A stretch of DNA of 56,794 nt. Source: an uncultured Candidatus Melainabacteria bacterium. Lineage in GTDB: Bacteria > Cyanobacteriota > Vampirovibrionia > Gastranaerophilales > Gastranaerophilaceae. Of this stretch, positions 26,240 through 35,261 are shown piece by piece; positions within the stretch are counted from its first letter, which is position 1; each line of letters starts with the position of its first letter. The notes under the pieces were generated by a model. It searched no databases, had not been told where the DNA came from, and saw nothing but the letters and a program-made list of their open reading frames with translations. The position numbers and the translations under genes were made by a program. The stretch lies in contig CAMDYM010000005.1 in assembly GCA_945910425.1 (NCBI GenBank), positions 1 through 56,794 on the forward strand, written 5' to 3'.

Positions 26240-26470
26240 TTATTTTGAAATAATCAAACAATCATAAATTTTATCAATCTTGTCTTTCATCTCAAAAAAC
26301 TGTCCTTTTAAATCATCTAAACTATTCAATGTTGCAAACCGTTTTTCAACATCTCTTATTATTTCCCTGTGCTTCTTTTCAAGCTGCTCGGGCGTTACAA
26401 CAATCCTTTCCTGAATCAAAAACACCAAAACCACAACAATTATCGGTGCATAATATATAAATTGTTCCAT
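26240..26470 (-). CDS. Small phage protein: one membrane helix plus coiled coil
   Basis: 76 aa from the ATG at 26470, chosen because AAAGGAGAAAATTTAAA precedes it; an ATG ten codons upstream has no such site. Residues 3-22 (FIYYAPIIVVVLVFLIQE) form a membrane helix, the rest is a charged coiled coil (HREIIRDVEKRFATL... DKIDKIYD). This layout fits a Rz-like spanin or a small phage membrane protein of lysis modules, but no diagnostic motif is present. Confidence 0.6.
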   Translation of the reverse strand: MEQFIYYAPIIVVVLVFLIQERIVVTPEQLEKKHREIIRDVEKRFATLNSLDDLKGQFFEMKDKIDKIYDCLIISK

Positions 26471-26528
26471 TTTAAATTTTCTCCTTTCAAAACTTTGCAA
26501 GTGGTAAATATTCTTTTTACATTTACCC

Positions 26529-27818
26529 CTATAAAACTATCGGCCAATAAAAATCAACAAGATAACTTGCAGCATCAAACGGGTGCGACAGAAACTTAAG
26601 CTCTTTTATCTGCTTAATTTGAGTGTATGTCGGCACATCTATTTTTGAAGACCCTTCAAGATAGCGAAGATTATAAATGTTATATAAAAGCTTTTCACAT
26701 TTTGGCGAAACGTATAAACCGACTTCACCGTTTGCATTACGAACTTTAGCGTTAAAAGCGGCAACACGATTTTTTATCGGCGGATTAAAAGATTTTATCT
26801 TGATTTCGACCTCATATCCGTAAGATTCAAGTGTTTTTTTGATAATTACATAATTCGTATATTCACTAGTACAGCTTCTGTTATCACCTGAAGCGTCACC
26901 GTTCACAATAATTTTTCCTTTATGTTCGGGATATCTGTTATAAAATTCCTCGCAAGTTTTGGCAGTTGTTGTATTTTCTAAAACTAACTCATCAAAATAA
27001 AAAACCTTATCATCTGTTTTATGCGCCAAAACCCAAGCCATAGGATCAACGTTAAAGTCACAACTGAGATGAACGTCCAAATCTTTTTGATATTTAATCT
27101 CTCGGACATTTTCATTTGTGAAATCCTTTACTACCAAATTTGTTGAATAATCACCTGTTTTTCCCATCACAAAAATATCATAGTAACTTTTATCATAAAG
27201 TTTTTTCAATTCATCACAAAACCCTTCGGGCAGATGTATATTTTGAGTCGTCGGCGCACAAATAACCCTATAATTTGGCGCAGGGTTTTCAAAAAAAGTT
27301 TTATATATCCAGCCTTTTTGGAGTTCGGGGTTTGTGTGACCAAAAATCCTGTAAGTAAAATTTTTCCATGTTTTTTTCTTTTTCTGGCGCATTCTGGCTA
27401 ATAACATTTTAAAAGTTTCATAAGGAACATCAGACATCTCTTCAATTTCAACAAACCCCAAGTTCAAGGATTTCAACTTATTAGGCTCATCAAAATGTCT
27501 GAAAAGAATCTCCGAGCCGTTTTTAAAAACCAGTTTTTGCTCGGCACTAACCCATTTATAATCAACTTTATCAATAAACCCGATACTGTCTAAATGCTCA
27601 AAATAAGTTTTCAATGTAGTGTCACGCACTAAAGTATAAGTCTGAGCACCAACCAACCCCGTAACGCCCGGGAATTTCAATGCAAGCAAAACCCCGAGCA
27701 AGGCTCCGGCAAATGTTTTGCCGGAGCCGTACCCGCCTTGATATACCGCGACATCAAGAGAATATTTGTGAGGTATTTCTAAAAACTTTCGCTGAGCATC
27801 CAATAATTTATATTTCAT
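26529..27818 (-). CDS. terL: Phage terminase large subunit
   Basis: 429 aa from the ATG at 27818 (AGAGGT upstream); an extension to 27881 overlaps the portal gene and lacks a site. The packaging ATPase has Walker A GGYGSGKT (28-35) and Walker B LGFVEIEEMSD. The RNase H-like nuclease has DFNVDPMAWVLAH and VNGDASGDNR. Length and layout fit short terminases of podovirus or PBSX type. It powers DNA packaging through the portal encoded 25 bases upstream. No frameshift or missing motif. Confidence 0.92.
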   Translation of the reverse strand: MKYKLLDAQRKFLEIPHKYSLDVAVYQGGYGSGKTFAGALLGVLLALKFPGVTGLVGAQTYTLVRDTTLKTYFEHLDSIGFIDKVDYKWVSAEQKLVFKNGSEILFRHFDEPNKLKSLNLGFVEIEEMSDVPYETFKMLLARMRQKKKKTWKNFTYRIFGHTNPELQKGWIYKTFFENPAPNYRVICAPTTQNIHLPEGFCDELKKLYDKSYYDIFVMGKTGDYSTNLVVKDFTNENVREIKYQKDLDVHLSCDFNVDPMAWVLAHKTDDKVFYFDELVLENTTTAKTCEEFYNRYPEHKGKIIVNGDASGDNRSCTSEYTNYVIIKKTLESYGYEVEIKIKSFNPPIKNRVAAFNAKVRNANGEVGLYVSPKCEKLLYNIYNLRYLEGSSKIDVPTYTQIKQIKELKFLSHPFDAASYLVDFYWPIVL

Positions 27819-27843
27819 ATTTAGCACCTCTTTTGAAAGCTTT

Positions 27844-29523
27844 TTACTTTTTAACCACTTGAGTTTGAGCAGCATTTTCATCCGTCAAAAAATTATTTGC
27901 ATTCTCAATCCCGTATTGTTCCATTGCGAATTTGAAACACTCAAGCCAATCAATGCGCTGCGCAACAGTATCAATTTTTGTAAATGATTGAATAACTTCA
28001 AATAATTCTTTTAACTTTGATTTTCTTTCAAAAGTTGCCTTCCTGTCACCGTATCGATAAACATAATTAGCGTTTCTTACATTGTCATCAACTTCAACAA
28101 AGAAAATTTTTCCTCTGTTGTTTGTCATAATCGACTCTTTACCAAGTTTGAAGTTTGAGATAATCTCGGCTGTTTTTTCAACCATAGGAACAATAACCTT
28201 ACGGTTTATTGCCTCAAGAAGCATATTTAAACGAGCTTCCTGCCCATTAACCGAATAATTAATCTCGGTTGCTGTTCTGTCAAGATTTTGAACATTTCCT
28301 GCCATATTTTTAAATATTCCGGTAGCACTTTCAACAGTTGTTTTAAAGTAATTAAGGAAATCCCAGCCTTGCATCGCTTTGTCAAACGAAATCGGCGTTG
28401 GTACAGATGTCATCAAAGATGCATCATATTCAATAATTTTACCCGGACGAACTTCCTGTTGACCTTTAAAACAGCCTTTTGGCGCTAAATACGGAGGGTT
28501 CATCATCAATGCTAGTGCATCTAATTGTTTATTCAAAATTGTTGAAGAAATATTATTCAAAATCAACGCAACCCTTAACGGAGAAATTCCGCGTCCTGTT
28601 GAAGGACATTCAATAATATTTGCGTGGATAAACGGATTAATTATAAACGGATTATCTTCAAATCTTATCAAAACACTTCTTCCAGCAATAACAATCAACT
28701 TGTTTTTTAAGACTTCACCTGTTTCAAGCTCAATATCTCCCCAGTATTCAAGTACTTCAATTTTTCTTTCCGAAACTGTTTTATTAGAATTTTTGTAACT
28801 CTTTCCTGCCACCACTCCTTTCAAGACTTCCAATTTTTCTTCGTTTAACATATTATTTGACTTGTTTGACCTAATTTCATCTAACGTTTGATATGTTCTG
28901 TAAATTTTCGGGCAGCTGTCCCAATTAGAAGCTTCCGTTCTGTCAAATACAAAGTCTTCGTATCCGATAAATCTGACTTTTGCGTTATCGTAAATCATTT
29001 TATCTTCCACAACAAAAGTATCTGTAGTATTTTTTAAAATTTGTTCATCCAAACTCAACGCGCGACGGGTTTTTCTAAATTTTGTTTCCCAACCCACAAA
29101 TAATGTAACCTCTCCTGTTTCAACAACCGAATCAATGATTTTTTCCATTTCATCTTCAATATTCATTGCTTCAAAGGTTTTAACAAGCATGGCTTTTTGC
29201 ATATTGGCAAATTTTTGTGTTTCAAAATCAGTTCCCTCAACATCAAACATTCCATCAGGATGAGAATAAAGATTTTGCACAATATGAGATTTTAAAGTCT
29301 GCGCCAGTTCATATATATCCGGAAGCTGAATCCTGCAATCCCAACCGTTAACGGCAGGAATATCAGAACTGTAAATTGCATGTTTTATAAGCCTGTTATC
29401 AGACAATTGTGAGCTTCTTTCGTTTTCGTAATAATCATATTTACTTATGATATTACTTGTCAAAAACTGTTCTTCGATATAATTTATCGAAGTTTTGTCT
29501 TCTTTTTTTATTATATTATTCAT
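27844..29523 (-). CDS. Phage portal protein (podovirus type)
   Basis: 559 aa. The dodecameric head vertex through which DNA passes. Recognisable features are the N-terminal helical wing (LPDIYELAQTLKSHIVQNL), the stem/clip region NPFIHANIIECPSTGRGISPLRVALILNN, NPPYLAPKGCF, and the C-terminal NLDRTATEINYSVNGQEARLN helix typical of P22/T7-type head-tail connectors. CGAGGT precedes the ATG. It sits between the GNAT gene (3-base gap) and terL. Confidence 0.85.
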   Translation of the reverse strand: MNNIIKKEDKTSINYIEEQFLTSNIISKYDYYENERSSQLSDNRLIKHAIYSSDIPAVNGWDCRIQLPDIYELAQTLKSHIVQNLYSHPDGMFDVEGTDFETQKFANMQKAMLVKTFEAMNIEDEMEKIIDSVVETGEVTLFVGWETKFRKTRRALSLDEQILKNTTDTFVVEDKMIYDNAKVRFIGYEDFVFDRTEASNWDSCPKIYRTYQTLDEIRSNKSNNMLNEEKLEVLKGVVAGKSYKNSNKTVSERKIEVLEYWGDIELETGEVLKNKLIVIAGRSVLIRFEDNPFIINPFIHANIIECPSTGRGISPLRVALILNNISSTILNKQLDALALMMNPPYLAPKGCFKGQQEVRPGKIIEYDASLMTSVPTPISFDKAMQGWDFLNYFKTTVESATGIFKNMAGNVQNLDRTATEINYSVNGQEARLNMLLEAINRKVIVPMVEKTAEIISNFKLGKESIMTNNRGKIFFVEVDDNVRNANYVYRYGDRKATFERKSKLKELFEVIQSFTKIDTVAQRIDWLECFKFAMEQYGIENANNFLTDENAAQTQVVKK

Positions 29524-29526
29524 TTT

Positions 29527-30045
29527 TTACCTCGTTTTGTAGTAGTAATCCCTGTATAGCGAATAAACCTCTATATCCTGAGGTTTTCCGCATCTCAGCG
29601 TTTCATTTTTCAGCGTTGCTTCATAAACAAATCCGCTGTTTTTTAACAAAGTCCGAACCCTGTGATTTTCAGGATAAATCTGTGCTTTAATCTTGTATAA
29701 ACCTAATTCATCAAAACACTTCTTTAAAAAAATCTTTGCGCTATATCGGGTAAAACTTCCCCAAGCACATCTGTCAAAACATGTTGTTAATTCCGCAGAG
29801 TATAAGTATTTTTCATTTCCCGTAAAATTATCCAGATACACAAATCCCATGAATTTGCCGTCAATATCCGTGATAACCCGAAAATACGTTGATTTTTCGT
29901 TAATAAGAATGGTTATATTACATAAGAAAGGAGGCGAAAAATCATCCCAGATGTACTTATAATACTTGCGAAAACATCTTTCAACATCAGGCATATAGCG
30001 CAAAGTTAGAAGATAATTTGCACTAAGGTTTATGAATTTACACAT
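29527..30045 (-). CDS. GNAT-type acetyltransferase of phage
   Basis: 172 aa. The C-terminal half is a GNAT fold: AKIFLKKCFDELGLYKIKAQIYPENHRVRTLLKNSGFVYEATLKN is the classic motif B (acetyl-CoA-side strand, Asn, then xxLLKNxGF). The acetyl-CoA P-loop Arg/Gln-x-x-Gly-x-Gly/Ala is weak here (CFDRCAWGSFTRYSAK). Small GNAT genes often sit beside portal genes in podoviruses; their substrate is not established. It overlaps the upstream 117-aa gene by 8 bases, so the two are translationally coupled. Confidence 0.75.
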   Translation of the reverse strand: MCKFINLSANYLLTLRYMPDVERCFRKYYKYIWDDFSPPFLCNITILINEKSTYFRVITDIDGKFMGFVYLDNFTGNEKYLYSAELTTCFDRCAWGSFTRYSAKIFLKKCFDELGLYKIKAQIYPENHRVRTLLKNSGFVYEATLKNETLRCGKPQDIEVYSLYRDYYYKTR

Positions 30046-30391
30046 TTTTAACTTTTATAAATTTTATGTAATTATTACCGTTCACAAATGAGTCCGTTTC
30101 GCCTTTGAGAAGGCTTTCACGCTCAGAATATTTTGTTCCCAAAAATCCTTCAGCCTGAACTCCTGTAATATAAGACTTTGTTTTACTGATTTTGTTAATT
30201 ATTTCAAAAACCGCTTCTTTTGAAAATAAAAGCTCAGATGGAACTTTTTTGATATCTGTTATATAATTTGTCTTAACAGACTTGTTTGACTCTACTGATT
30301 TAATAAACTCTTTTTCAATTTTTGTTTTCATAAGCTTATTATAGGCAGTGTCATTTAATAATAATCTTTCTATTTCTTTATTTTCTTTCAT
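30038..30391 (-). CDS. Unknown phage protein, 117 aa
   Basis: Lys-rich, helical N-terminal half (residues 1-40), then a mixed region with KSYITGVQAEGFLGTKYSERESLLKGETDSF. No family recognised. Position between TerS and the GNAT/portal genes suggests a packaging accessory or head protein. It overlaps the GNAT start by 8 bases and follows TerS by 19 bases. Confidence 0.6.
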   Translation of the reverse strand: MKENKEIERLLLNDTAYNKLMKTKIEKEFIKSVESNKSVKTNYITDIKKVPSELLFSKEAVFEIINKISKTKSYITGVQAEGFLGTKYSERESLLKGETDSFVNGNNYIKFIKVKNV

Positions 30392-30410
30392 TGAAAATAC
30401 CTTTCATAAA

Positions 30411-30845
30411 TTAAATTTTGTCATCATCAAGATTTGAAATAGTAATAATTTTAGCTTCTTTATACTCATCTTCGCTTTTTGAATTAGAAAATCCAAGGTA
30501 TTTACAAAGACTTTCCAAAGCCTTTAACCCTGCTGAGGAATCTCTTAATTTAACTTTCCCCGTCGGGTTTCCTTCTTTATCAAGAATGTCTTCTGTTTCA
30601 AGCGAAAACTCGGCTATTTGTAAAAGTTTTTGAATAACATAACCTTTCTGCACGCTTAAAGAATCAATTTGTAACTTTAATTGCGATTTTATGGCATGGA
30701 TTATGTAATCTTTTTGTAAAAGTTCATTTGCAAATGCATTTAAATCTTTGCACTTGTAACCTGCTTTTTTTGCTGACAATTCACCGTCAAGCGTCATTAT
30801 ATACTCGTTTACAAACCTTTTTTGTTGTTGTGTTAATTGTTTCAT
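30411..30845 (-). CDS. terS: Phage terminase small subunit
   Basis: 144 aa. The N terminus TQQQKRFVNEYIMTLDGELSAKKAGYKCKD is the Terminase_2-type HTH for recognising the packaging site; the following YIIHAIKSQLKLQI helix and the central oligomerisation segment fit the family, as does the acidic C terminus (DLDDDKI). A TATAAT lies 15 bases upstream of the ATG on the minus strand and no ribosome-binding site is visible, hinting at an internal promoter with a very short leader. Confidence 0.85.
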   Translation of the reverse strand: MKQLTQQQKRFVNEYIMTLDGELSAKKAGYKCKDLNAFANELLQKDYIIHAIKSQLKLQIDSLSVQKGYVIQKLLQIAEFSLETEDILDKEGNPTGKVKLRDSSAGLKALESLCKYLGFSNSKSEDEYKEAKIITISNLDDDKI

Positions 30846-30868
30846 CTTGTTACATTTCTTATTATAAT

Positions 30869-30970
30869 TTGTTTTTTTCTCAAATAATTTGTATAATGAA
30901 CATGCTATTTATATTTCGGCTAGTGTAAATCTTAACAGGGGGGAATGAAAACGACTTCCTGTTTTTTTTT
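30869..30970 (+). ncRNA. Candidate small RNA on the strand opposite the phage genes
   Basis: A plus-strand promoter TTGTTT (30869-30874), 17 bases, TATAAT (30892-30897), is followed by an intrinsic terminator: AACAGGGG (30934-30941) pairs with TTCCTGTT (30956-30963, two G-U pairs), then a T8 run. The predicted RNA runs from about 30904 to 30970, about 65 bases. All genes around it are on the minus strand, so this terminator has no coding gene to end. Confidence 0.4.
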
Positions 30971-30973
30971 GCC

Positions 30974-31612
30974 CTAATTTCTGAAAAGATTTATTACGGG
31001 AGCATTTCCGGTTGATGCCGCAGTCTTTGAACGCAAGTTTGCAAGCGCTTCTTTGTACATGCTCATCCAATATGAAAATCTGTAATATTGAGGATTACCT
31101 TTTAACCTTAAGCATGTTCCGTAAACCAATAACTGCTCGGCAAACGGTTCAGGAATGAGTGAAAAATCCGTCGCGTTTTCAAGTTCAAACTTTTCGTTAT
31201 TTGAAGTATCACTTGCACAAAATCTTGTGTAATAAATAATATCAACCGTTACATCCTTATCAAATTCAGGTAATAATAACTTATCCGAGAAAGATGAATA
31301 TGTACCTGATTTTGCAGATTTTGACAAAAACGGTTCAAAATCCTCAGTAAAATCATACCGCTTTCCATCGATAAACAAGTATTTTATTCTTCCGTTTACA
31401 CTGTTTGTAACTTCTGTTGTATGTGCAGGAAGCTTAATTTTTGTTCGTCTGAGTAAAAAATTCCAACCTTCGGCATTACAAATTTCTTTGTTGATAATAT
31501 TTAAGATATTCATAATTCTTTTATGGTCGTTTTTTACAAGCTCGGCAAATGCATTTACTTTTTTGTAATTTAACTCAAGCAAACATCTGTTTATTAGTTC
31601 TAAATAATTCAT
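30974..31612 (-). CDS. Head-tail adaptor (P22 gp4-like)
   Basis: 212 aa from the ATG at 31612, chosen because AAAAAAGGAG lies a few bases upstream; an ATG 21 codons earlier has none. MNYLELINRCLLELNY and later IINKEICNAEGWNFLLRR match the start of podovirus tail-accessory proteins that dock under the portal; the C terminus FAEQLLVYGTCLRLKGNPQYYRF is also typical. It would close the portal after packaging and seat the tail hub. Confidence 0.65.
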   Translation of the reverse strand: MNYLELINRCLLELNYKKVNAFAELVKNDHKRIMNILNIINKEICNAEGWNFLLRRTKIKLPAHTTEVTNSVNGRIKYLFIDGKRYDFTEDFEPFLSKSAKSGTYSSFSDKLLLPEFDKDVTVDIIYYTRFCASDTSNNEKFELENATDFSLIPEPFAEQLLVYGTCLRLKGNPQYYRFSYWMSMYKEALANLRSKTAASTGNAPVINLFRN

Positions 31613-31684
31613 AGTATCTCCTTTTTTCGAAAAGTTCGGATAAGAGAAAAGTCTTACCCGAACTTTACCTGACAATTTGTCGGG

Positions 31685-32362
31685 TTACTTGATTAAGCCT
31701 TGTCTTAATTGTTCCATTATGGCTTTTTCGTTTTGAGTAAATTCCTCACCACTCATATTACCGATATCCTCACGAGTAAAGATCCTATTCATATTACCGT
31801 CATAAGAACCGTTTTGAGCGTAAGACGTCAATTTTTTCTTTGCGGCTGCGTTCTCGTCATTCAATGTCTTTTCGTATGCGGATTTTTTCAAATATTTATC
31901 AACCGCAGAATTTTCCAATTTTTCTACAAGCTGAGATATTTGAACTATTTCATCTTTGTCCATATTTAAACCCTTGATATAATTCAAGACATCAACTCTT
32001 CCCTCACCGTCAAAAAATCCCGGACGTTCTTGATTGAACATCTCCATTGGACTTTGAGATGGTAAAGCCTGTTGAACAGACGAATCAGGAACAACCTCGC
32101 CGGTTTTTAGTGAATTTTTGTAGTTGTTAATCTGTTGAGCCTTCCGAGCTAATTGTACCAGCAAATATTGTCCTTGTTCTTGTGATATTACACCTTGACC
32201 AACAAGATTTTTCAATTTTTGAAAATCTGCGCCAATTGCCTGTTCTGCCTGATAAAACATATCATTATATCCCGTTTGCGGGTTTTGTTGCGGACTCACG
32301 GTCTGCGATGAAAAAGCATTTTGTAATTGCGGTGGAACTGCACCACCCGGTTGATTTTGCAT
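31685..32362 (-). CDS. Scaffold-like phage protein
   Basis: 225 aa, Gln/Asn-rich with a disordered N terminus (QPGGAVPPQLQNAFSSQTVSPQQNPQTGY), helical middle and a charged C terminus. Position close to the capsid gene and this composition suggest an internal scaffold. The C-terminal RIFTREDIGNMSGEEFTQNEKAIMEQL resembles a motif near the end of the 442-aa protein at 24892, so both may be recruited to the capsid interior by the same signal. No direct family match can be claimed. Confidence 0.55.
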   Translation of the reverse strand: MQNQPGGAVPPQLQNAFSSQTVSPQQNPQTGYNDMFYQAEQAIGADFQKLKNLVGQGVISQEQGQYLLVQLARKAQQINNYKNSLKTGEVVPDSSVQQALPSQSPMEMFNQERPGFFDGEGRVDVLNYIKGLNMDKDEIVQISQLVEKLENSAVDKYLKKSAYEKTLNDENAAAKKKLTSYAQNGSYDGNMNRIFTREDIGNMSGEEFTQNEKAIMEQLRQGLIK

Positions 32363-32367
32363 AAAAC

Positions 32368-32616
32368 TTATTCTCCTTCTTTATTTGGCATATTTTGCAT
32401 GTATTGTACGGAAATTTCTATTACATCATCTATAAAGCTTGACAAAAGTATTGATATAATGTTTTTTACAAAAGTCGGGAAAGGTAAATTTTTTAAAATA
32501 TAATCTATTGCAAGTTTCTTTTTTGCTTGACCTTGCCCGCTTCCTAATTGAGTTTCCGCTATTTTTACAGCTTTTTTTGCCAATTCTTTTATTTGTATTT
32601 TTACATTTTTAAACAT
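32368..32616 (-). CDS. Holin-like small protein
   Basis: 82 aa. KAVKIAETQLGSGQGQAKKKLAIDYILKNL resembles the conserved C-terminal helix of LL-H-type holins (x-E-x-x-x-G-x-G-x-x-K-K-x-x-A). FVKNIISILLSSFIDDVIEISV is a weak amphipathic membrane helix. No clear N-terminal transmembrane segment is seen, unlike classic members. With the amidase at 35262 it could form the lysis module, although the two genes are separated by head and tail genes. Confidence 0.4.
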   Translation of the reverse strand: MFKNVKIQIKELAKKAVKIAETQLGSGQGQAKKKLAIDYILKNLPFPTFVKNIISILLSSFIDDVIEISVQYMQNMPNKEGE

Positions 32617-32698
32617 AAAAAACCTCTTCTTATTTAATAAAATGTACCCTCAAACACTACTCTTGGGATGAGAGTACATTTAAAAAGCTAAAATTTGA

Positions 32699-33667
32699 CT
32701 AAACTGTCGGCTCAGTTGGTTGAGTCGGTTCAGTAGTTGTTGTTGGTTCGGTAGATGTTGTTGGAGTTGTTGGATTTGTCGGGGTTGTTGGGGTTGTAAC
32801 AACTTCTTCTTCTGAAGCAGAAACAATCATTTTAGCTAAAGCTTTAGGCTGAACGGTTTTAGCACCGTACAGGTATAAACCTCTGACTAAATCAGAGAAA
32901 CTGTCTTTATCTCTAAGACTTTCAATTTTTGCAAGTTGAGAAGCAAATGTAATAGCATCGTTTGTACCTGCAAGAACGTAGTATTTTCCGTCTACATCAG
33001 TTAAGTTTGTACTGACTAATACGTCCATGCCTGCAATTCTTCCGATTGCACCTTCTCTTAAGGTTTCATCGGCAACTTTATATGCTGAAATAAATTCAGG
33101 ACTTTGTAATAAGTAAGCTTCAATATCAGGATTGATTACAACCCAAGGTCGAACGCCTGCGTATACTGCATCTGAATTTTTCAAAGCTAATGCAAGTTTT
33201 ACAAAGTTTGAATAAATTGTTTTTGTATCCAATGTAACAGGAGAAGTTTCTGAACCTACGGTATTAACTTCGGTTACATCGGTATGAAGTCCTAAAAGGT
33301 ACGAATCCTGAACTACTTCAATTGCTTTTTTAGCGTTTGTCAAATGAGCTTCCATGATATCTGAATTTGCTTGAACCGCAGATGCATCATCAATCTTAAA
33401 CGCAAAGAACTTTTTCTGATCAATAACTAAATCCTGAGAAGTTGGAGTTAGAGATGAATATGATAAATTATCACTTGTTAAAGTTGAAACCGTTACAGCT
33501 GCAGGTGTAATAATTTTTACTGTATCACCCTGATTTTTAATTTCGCCTTCCCAATTTTTGTTAACACACTGCATCATAACGCAGTTTTTTTCTAACATTT
33601 GATTCAATTTTTTACTCCACACTTGTGGAATAAATGCTGAATAACTTGATTTTGCTGTTTCTGACAT
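32699..33667 (-). CDS. Major capsid protein with Thr/Pro-rich tail
   Basis: 322 aa, the likely HK97-fold coat protein. AFIPQVWSKKLNQMLEKNCVMMQCVNKNWEGEIKNQGDTVKI is the usual N-terminal arm of P22-like coat proteins; KKFFAFKIDD, RPWVVINPDIEAYLL and AGMDVLVSTNL are the E-loop, spine and A-domain-like parts. Residues about 290-322 are almost only Thr, Pro, Ser and Glu, from short tandem repeats in the DNA (32701-32800). The tail is not needed for the fold and probably lies on the capsid surface. Confidence 0.85.
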   Translation of the reverse strand: MSETAKSSYSAFIPQVWSKKLNQMLEKNCVMMQCVNKNWEGEIKNQGDTVKIITPAAVTVSTLTSDNLSYSSLTPTSQDLVIDQKKFFAFKIDDASAVQANSDIMEAHLTNAKKAIEVVQDSYLLGLHTDVTEVNTVGSETSPVTLDTKTIYSNFVKLALALKNSDAVYAGVRPWVVINPDIEAYLLQSPEFISAYKVADETLREGAIGRIAGMDVLVSTNLTDVDGKYYVLAGTNDAITFASQLAKIESLRDKDSFSDLVRGLYLYGAKTVQPKALAKMIVSASEEEVVTTPTTPTNPTTPTTSTEPTTTTEPTQPTEPTV

Positions 33668-33725
33668 TTTCTTTTCCTTTCCTTTTCAAAAACTGTAAAC
33701 AAACATAAGTGGTGATGGTTTTTAT

Positions 33726-35249
33726 TTAATCATCATTATAAATTTCTCTGAATTGAAGCCCGATGATTGCGCAATTATCTTCAATCTCTCGACCTTCTAC
33801 ACAAATTTGTATTGAGTAATTACTTCCGCAAATTTCAGCTTTTTCCATAGCACTTGAAGATATAGGCCAAACGGGAACTTCCGAGTCATTAGAGTTCCAG
33901 CAATATTGAGGATTACCTGTTTCATCATCTTCAGGTGCCCACATAAAATGGGTATAATGTCTTGCGTAAATTAACTCTTTATCATCTCCGTACTCGCTAT
34001 CGTAATCCTTGTACAAAGAAAAATTAAACTTGTTATCATATAAATCATCCAATACAAAATAAAATTCATCTATAATCTTGCGATGAAGAACATTCCCCAA
34101 AGATAAGAACGGTGACTTCCACATAAAATCAATCGGTTTGCCGTTAAATGTTGTCCCGTAAAATTCACGATAAATTTTACCTTCATTATCGGCTGTAACA
34201 ACATAAGAATTAAACATACAAGCTGTTGTTATTTTTTGCGGCACAACCCTTTTATACCAAGCTCTGTTTACATAATCGTTTACCCAGATAGTTTTATAAT
34301 ACGAACTATCTAAATACGGGAAAAAATATAACACTTGATTTTTATTTTGATTATGAAGAGCAAATACATTTTTCATACGTGAAGTATCAAAATTATTAAA
34401 TTCTTCCCTGATATTAACCGAGATTTCAGAACCTAATCTTATCTGATTCAATTCTCCGACTTGTTCCAGTGCATAAATTCCATTACTTAAAAAGAACTGT
34501 TTGTTATCAACATTGATAATCGAACCTTTTGCAATAGTTCCTTTATCCGCAAAAAGAGTAATAGAAAAATCAGACGGATTTGAACCTGTCAATAAATAAA
34601 CTCTTTCATGCTTATACACCGCAAGATAGTCTTTATAAGTATGCATAGCAGTAATATCTGCCGTATCAGTGTGAAAATCATTAATATAACCCGCATCATC
34701 TGCCGTTGTAAAATCATTATATGTACCTAATGCGGAATAATATATCGTAGAATCTTTCGCGCACCAGACTCTCCCTTTATAAACAGTTATACAATCAGGA
34801 TATAAAGCATTTCCACTGCTATCTTTCAAATTACAATCAACAACTTCATAAGCTTCGTTATTTTTAACATAAAACATCGCATCTGATTCTGTAGAAATAA
34901 GAAGTCCTCTTATAAACGGAGCAAACAAAACACGTTTTCCAGTTAATGTTTTTTCGAGTAAAGTTAAACTGTCATCAAATGTTGAATAAACATAAATTTT
35001 ACCTGAAATTGTTGTAATAACAAGCTTACAAATATCATCAGACTCAATTTCACACATGCCTGTAATTTCTTCGGCGACAGGCAATTGAACAAGAAGAGTA
35101 TTTCCTTTTTGTTTAATAATACCCTTATTATTATAAACTTCTACATTCTTTGAATCTGCCCAAAATATCGTCTTCGGATTCAATCCCAATTCTGTTTTTG
35201 TGGAAGCCTGATTAACTCCACCGGATAAATCAAAATAATTAACATCCAT
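33726..35249 (-). CDS. Podovirus tail hub / stabilisation protein (P22 gp10-like)
   Basis: 507 aa, almost all beta strand, with the typical start DLSGGVNQASTKTELGLNP and repeated blade-like units (ITTISGKIYVYSTFDDS; CITVYKGRVWCAKDSTIYYSALGTYNDFT; YLAVYKHERVYLLTGSNPSDFSI; KQFFLSNGIYALEQVG), consistent with a beta-propeller tail hub. It would bind under the adaptor. The C-terminal third is less typical and could carry host contact. It sits 12 bases after the amidase gene. No separate fibre gene follows. Confidence 0.7.
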   Translation of the reverse strand: MDVNYFDLSGGVNQASTKTELGLNPKTIFWADSKNVEVYNNKGIIKQKGNTLLVQLPVAEEITGMCEIESDDICKLVITTISGKIYVYSTFDDSLTLLEKTLTGKRVLFAPFIRGLLISTESDAMFYVKNNEAYEVVDCNLKDSSGNALYPDCITVYKGRVWCAKDSTIYYSALGTYNDFTTADDAGYINDFHTDTADITAMHTYKDYLAVYKHERVYLLTGSNPSDFSITLFADKGTIAKGSIINVDNKQFFLSNGIYALEQVGELNQIRLGSEISVNIREEFNNFDTSRMKNVFALHNQNKNQVLYFFPYLDSSYYKTIWVNDYVNRAWYKRVVPQKITTACMFNSYVVTADNEGKIYREFYGTTFNGKPIDFMWKSPFLSLGNVLHRKIIDEFYFVLDDLYDNKFNFSLYKDYDSEYGDDKELIYARHYTHFMWAPEDDETGNPQYCWNSNDSEVPVWPISSSAMEKAEICGSNYSIQICVEGREIEDNCAIIGLQFREIYNDD

Positions 35250-35261
35250 AATAATAACCTC

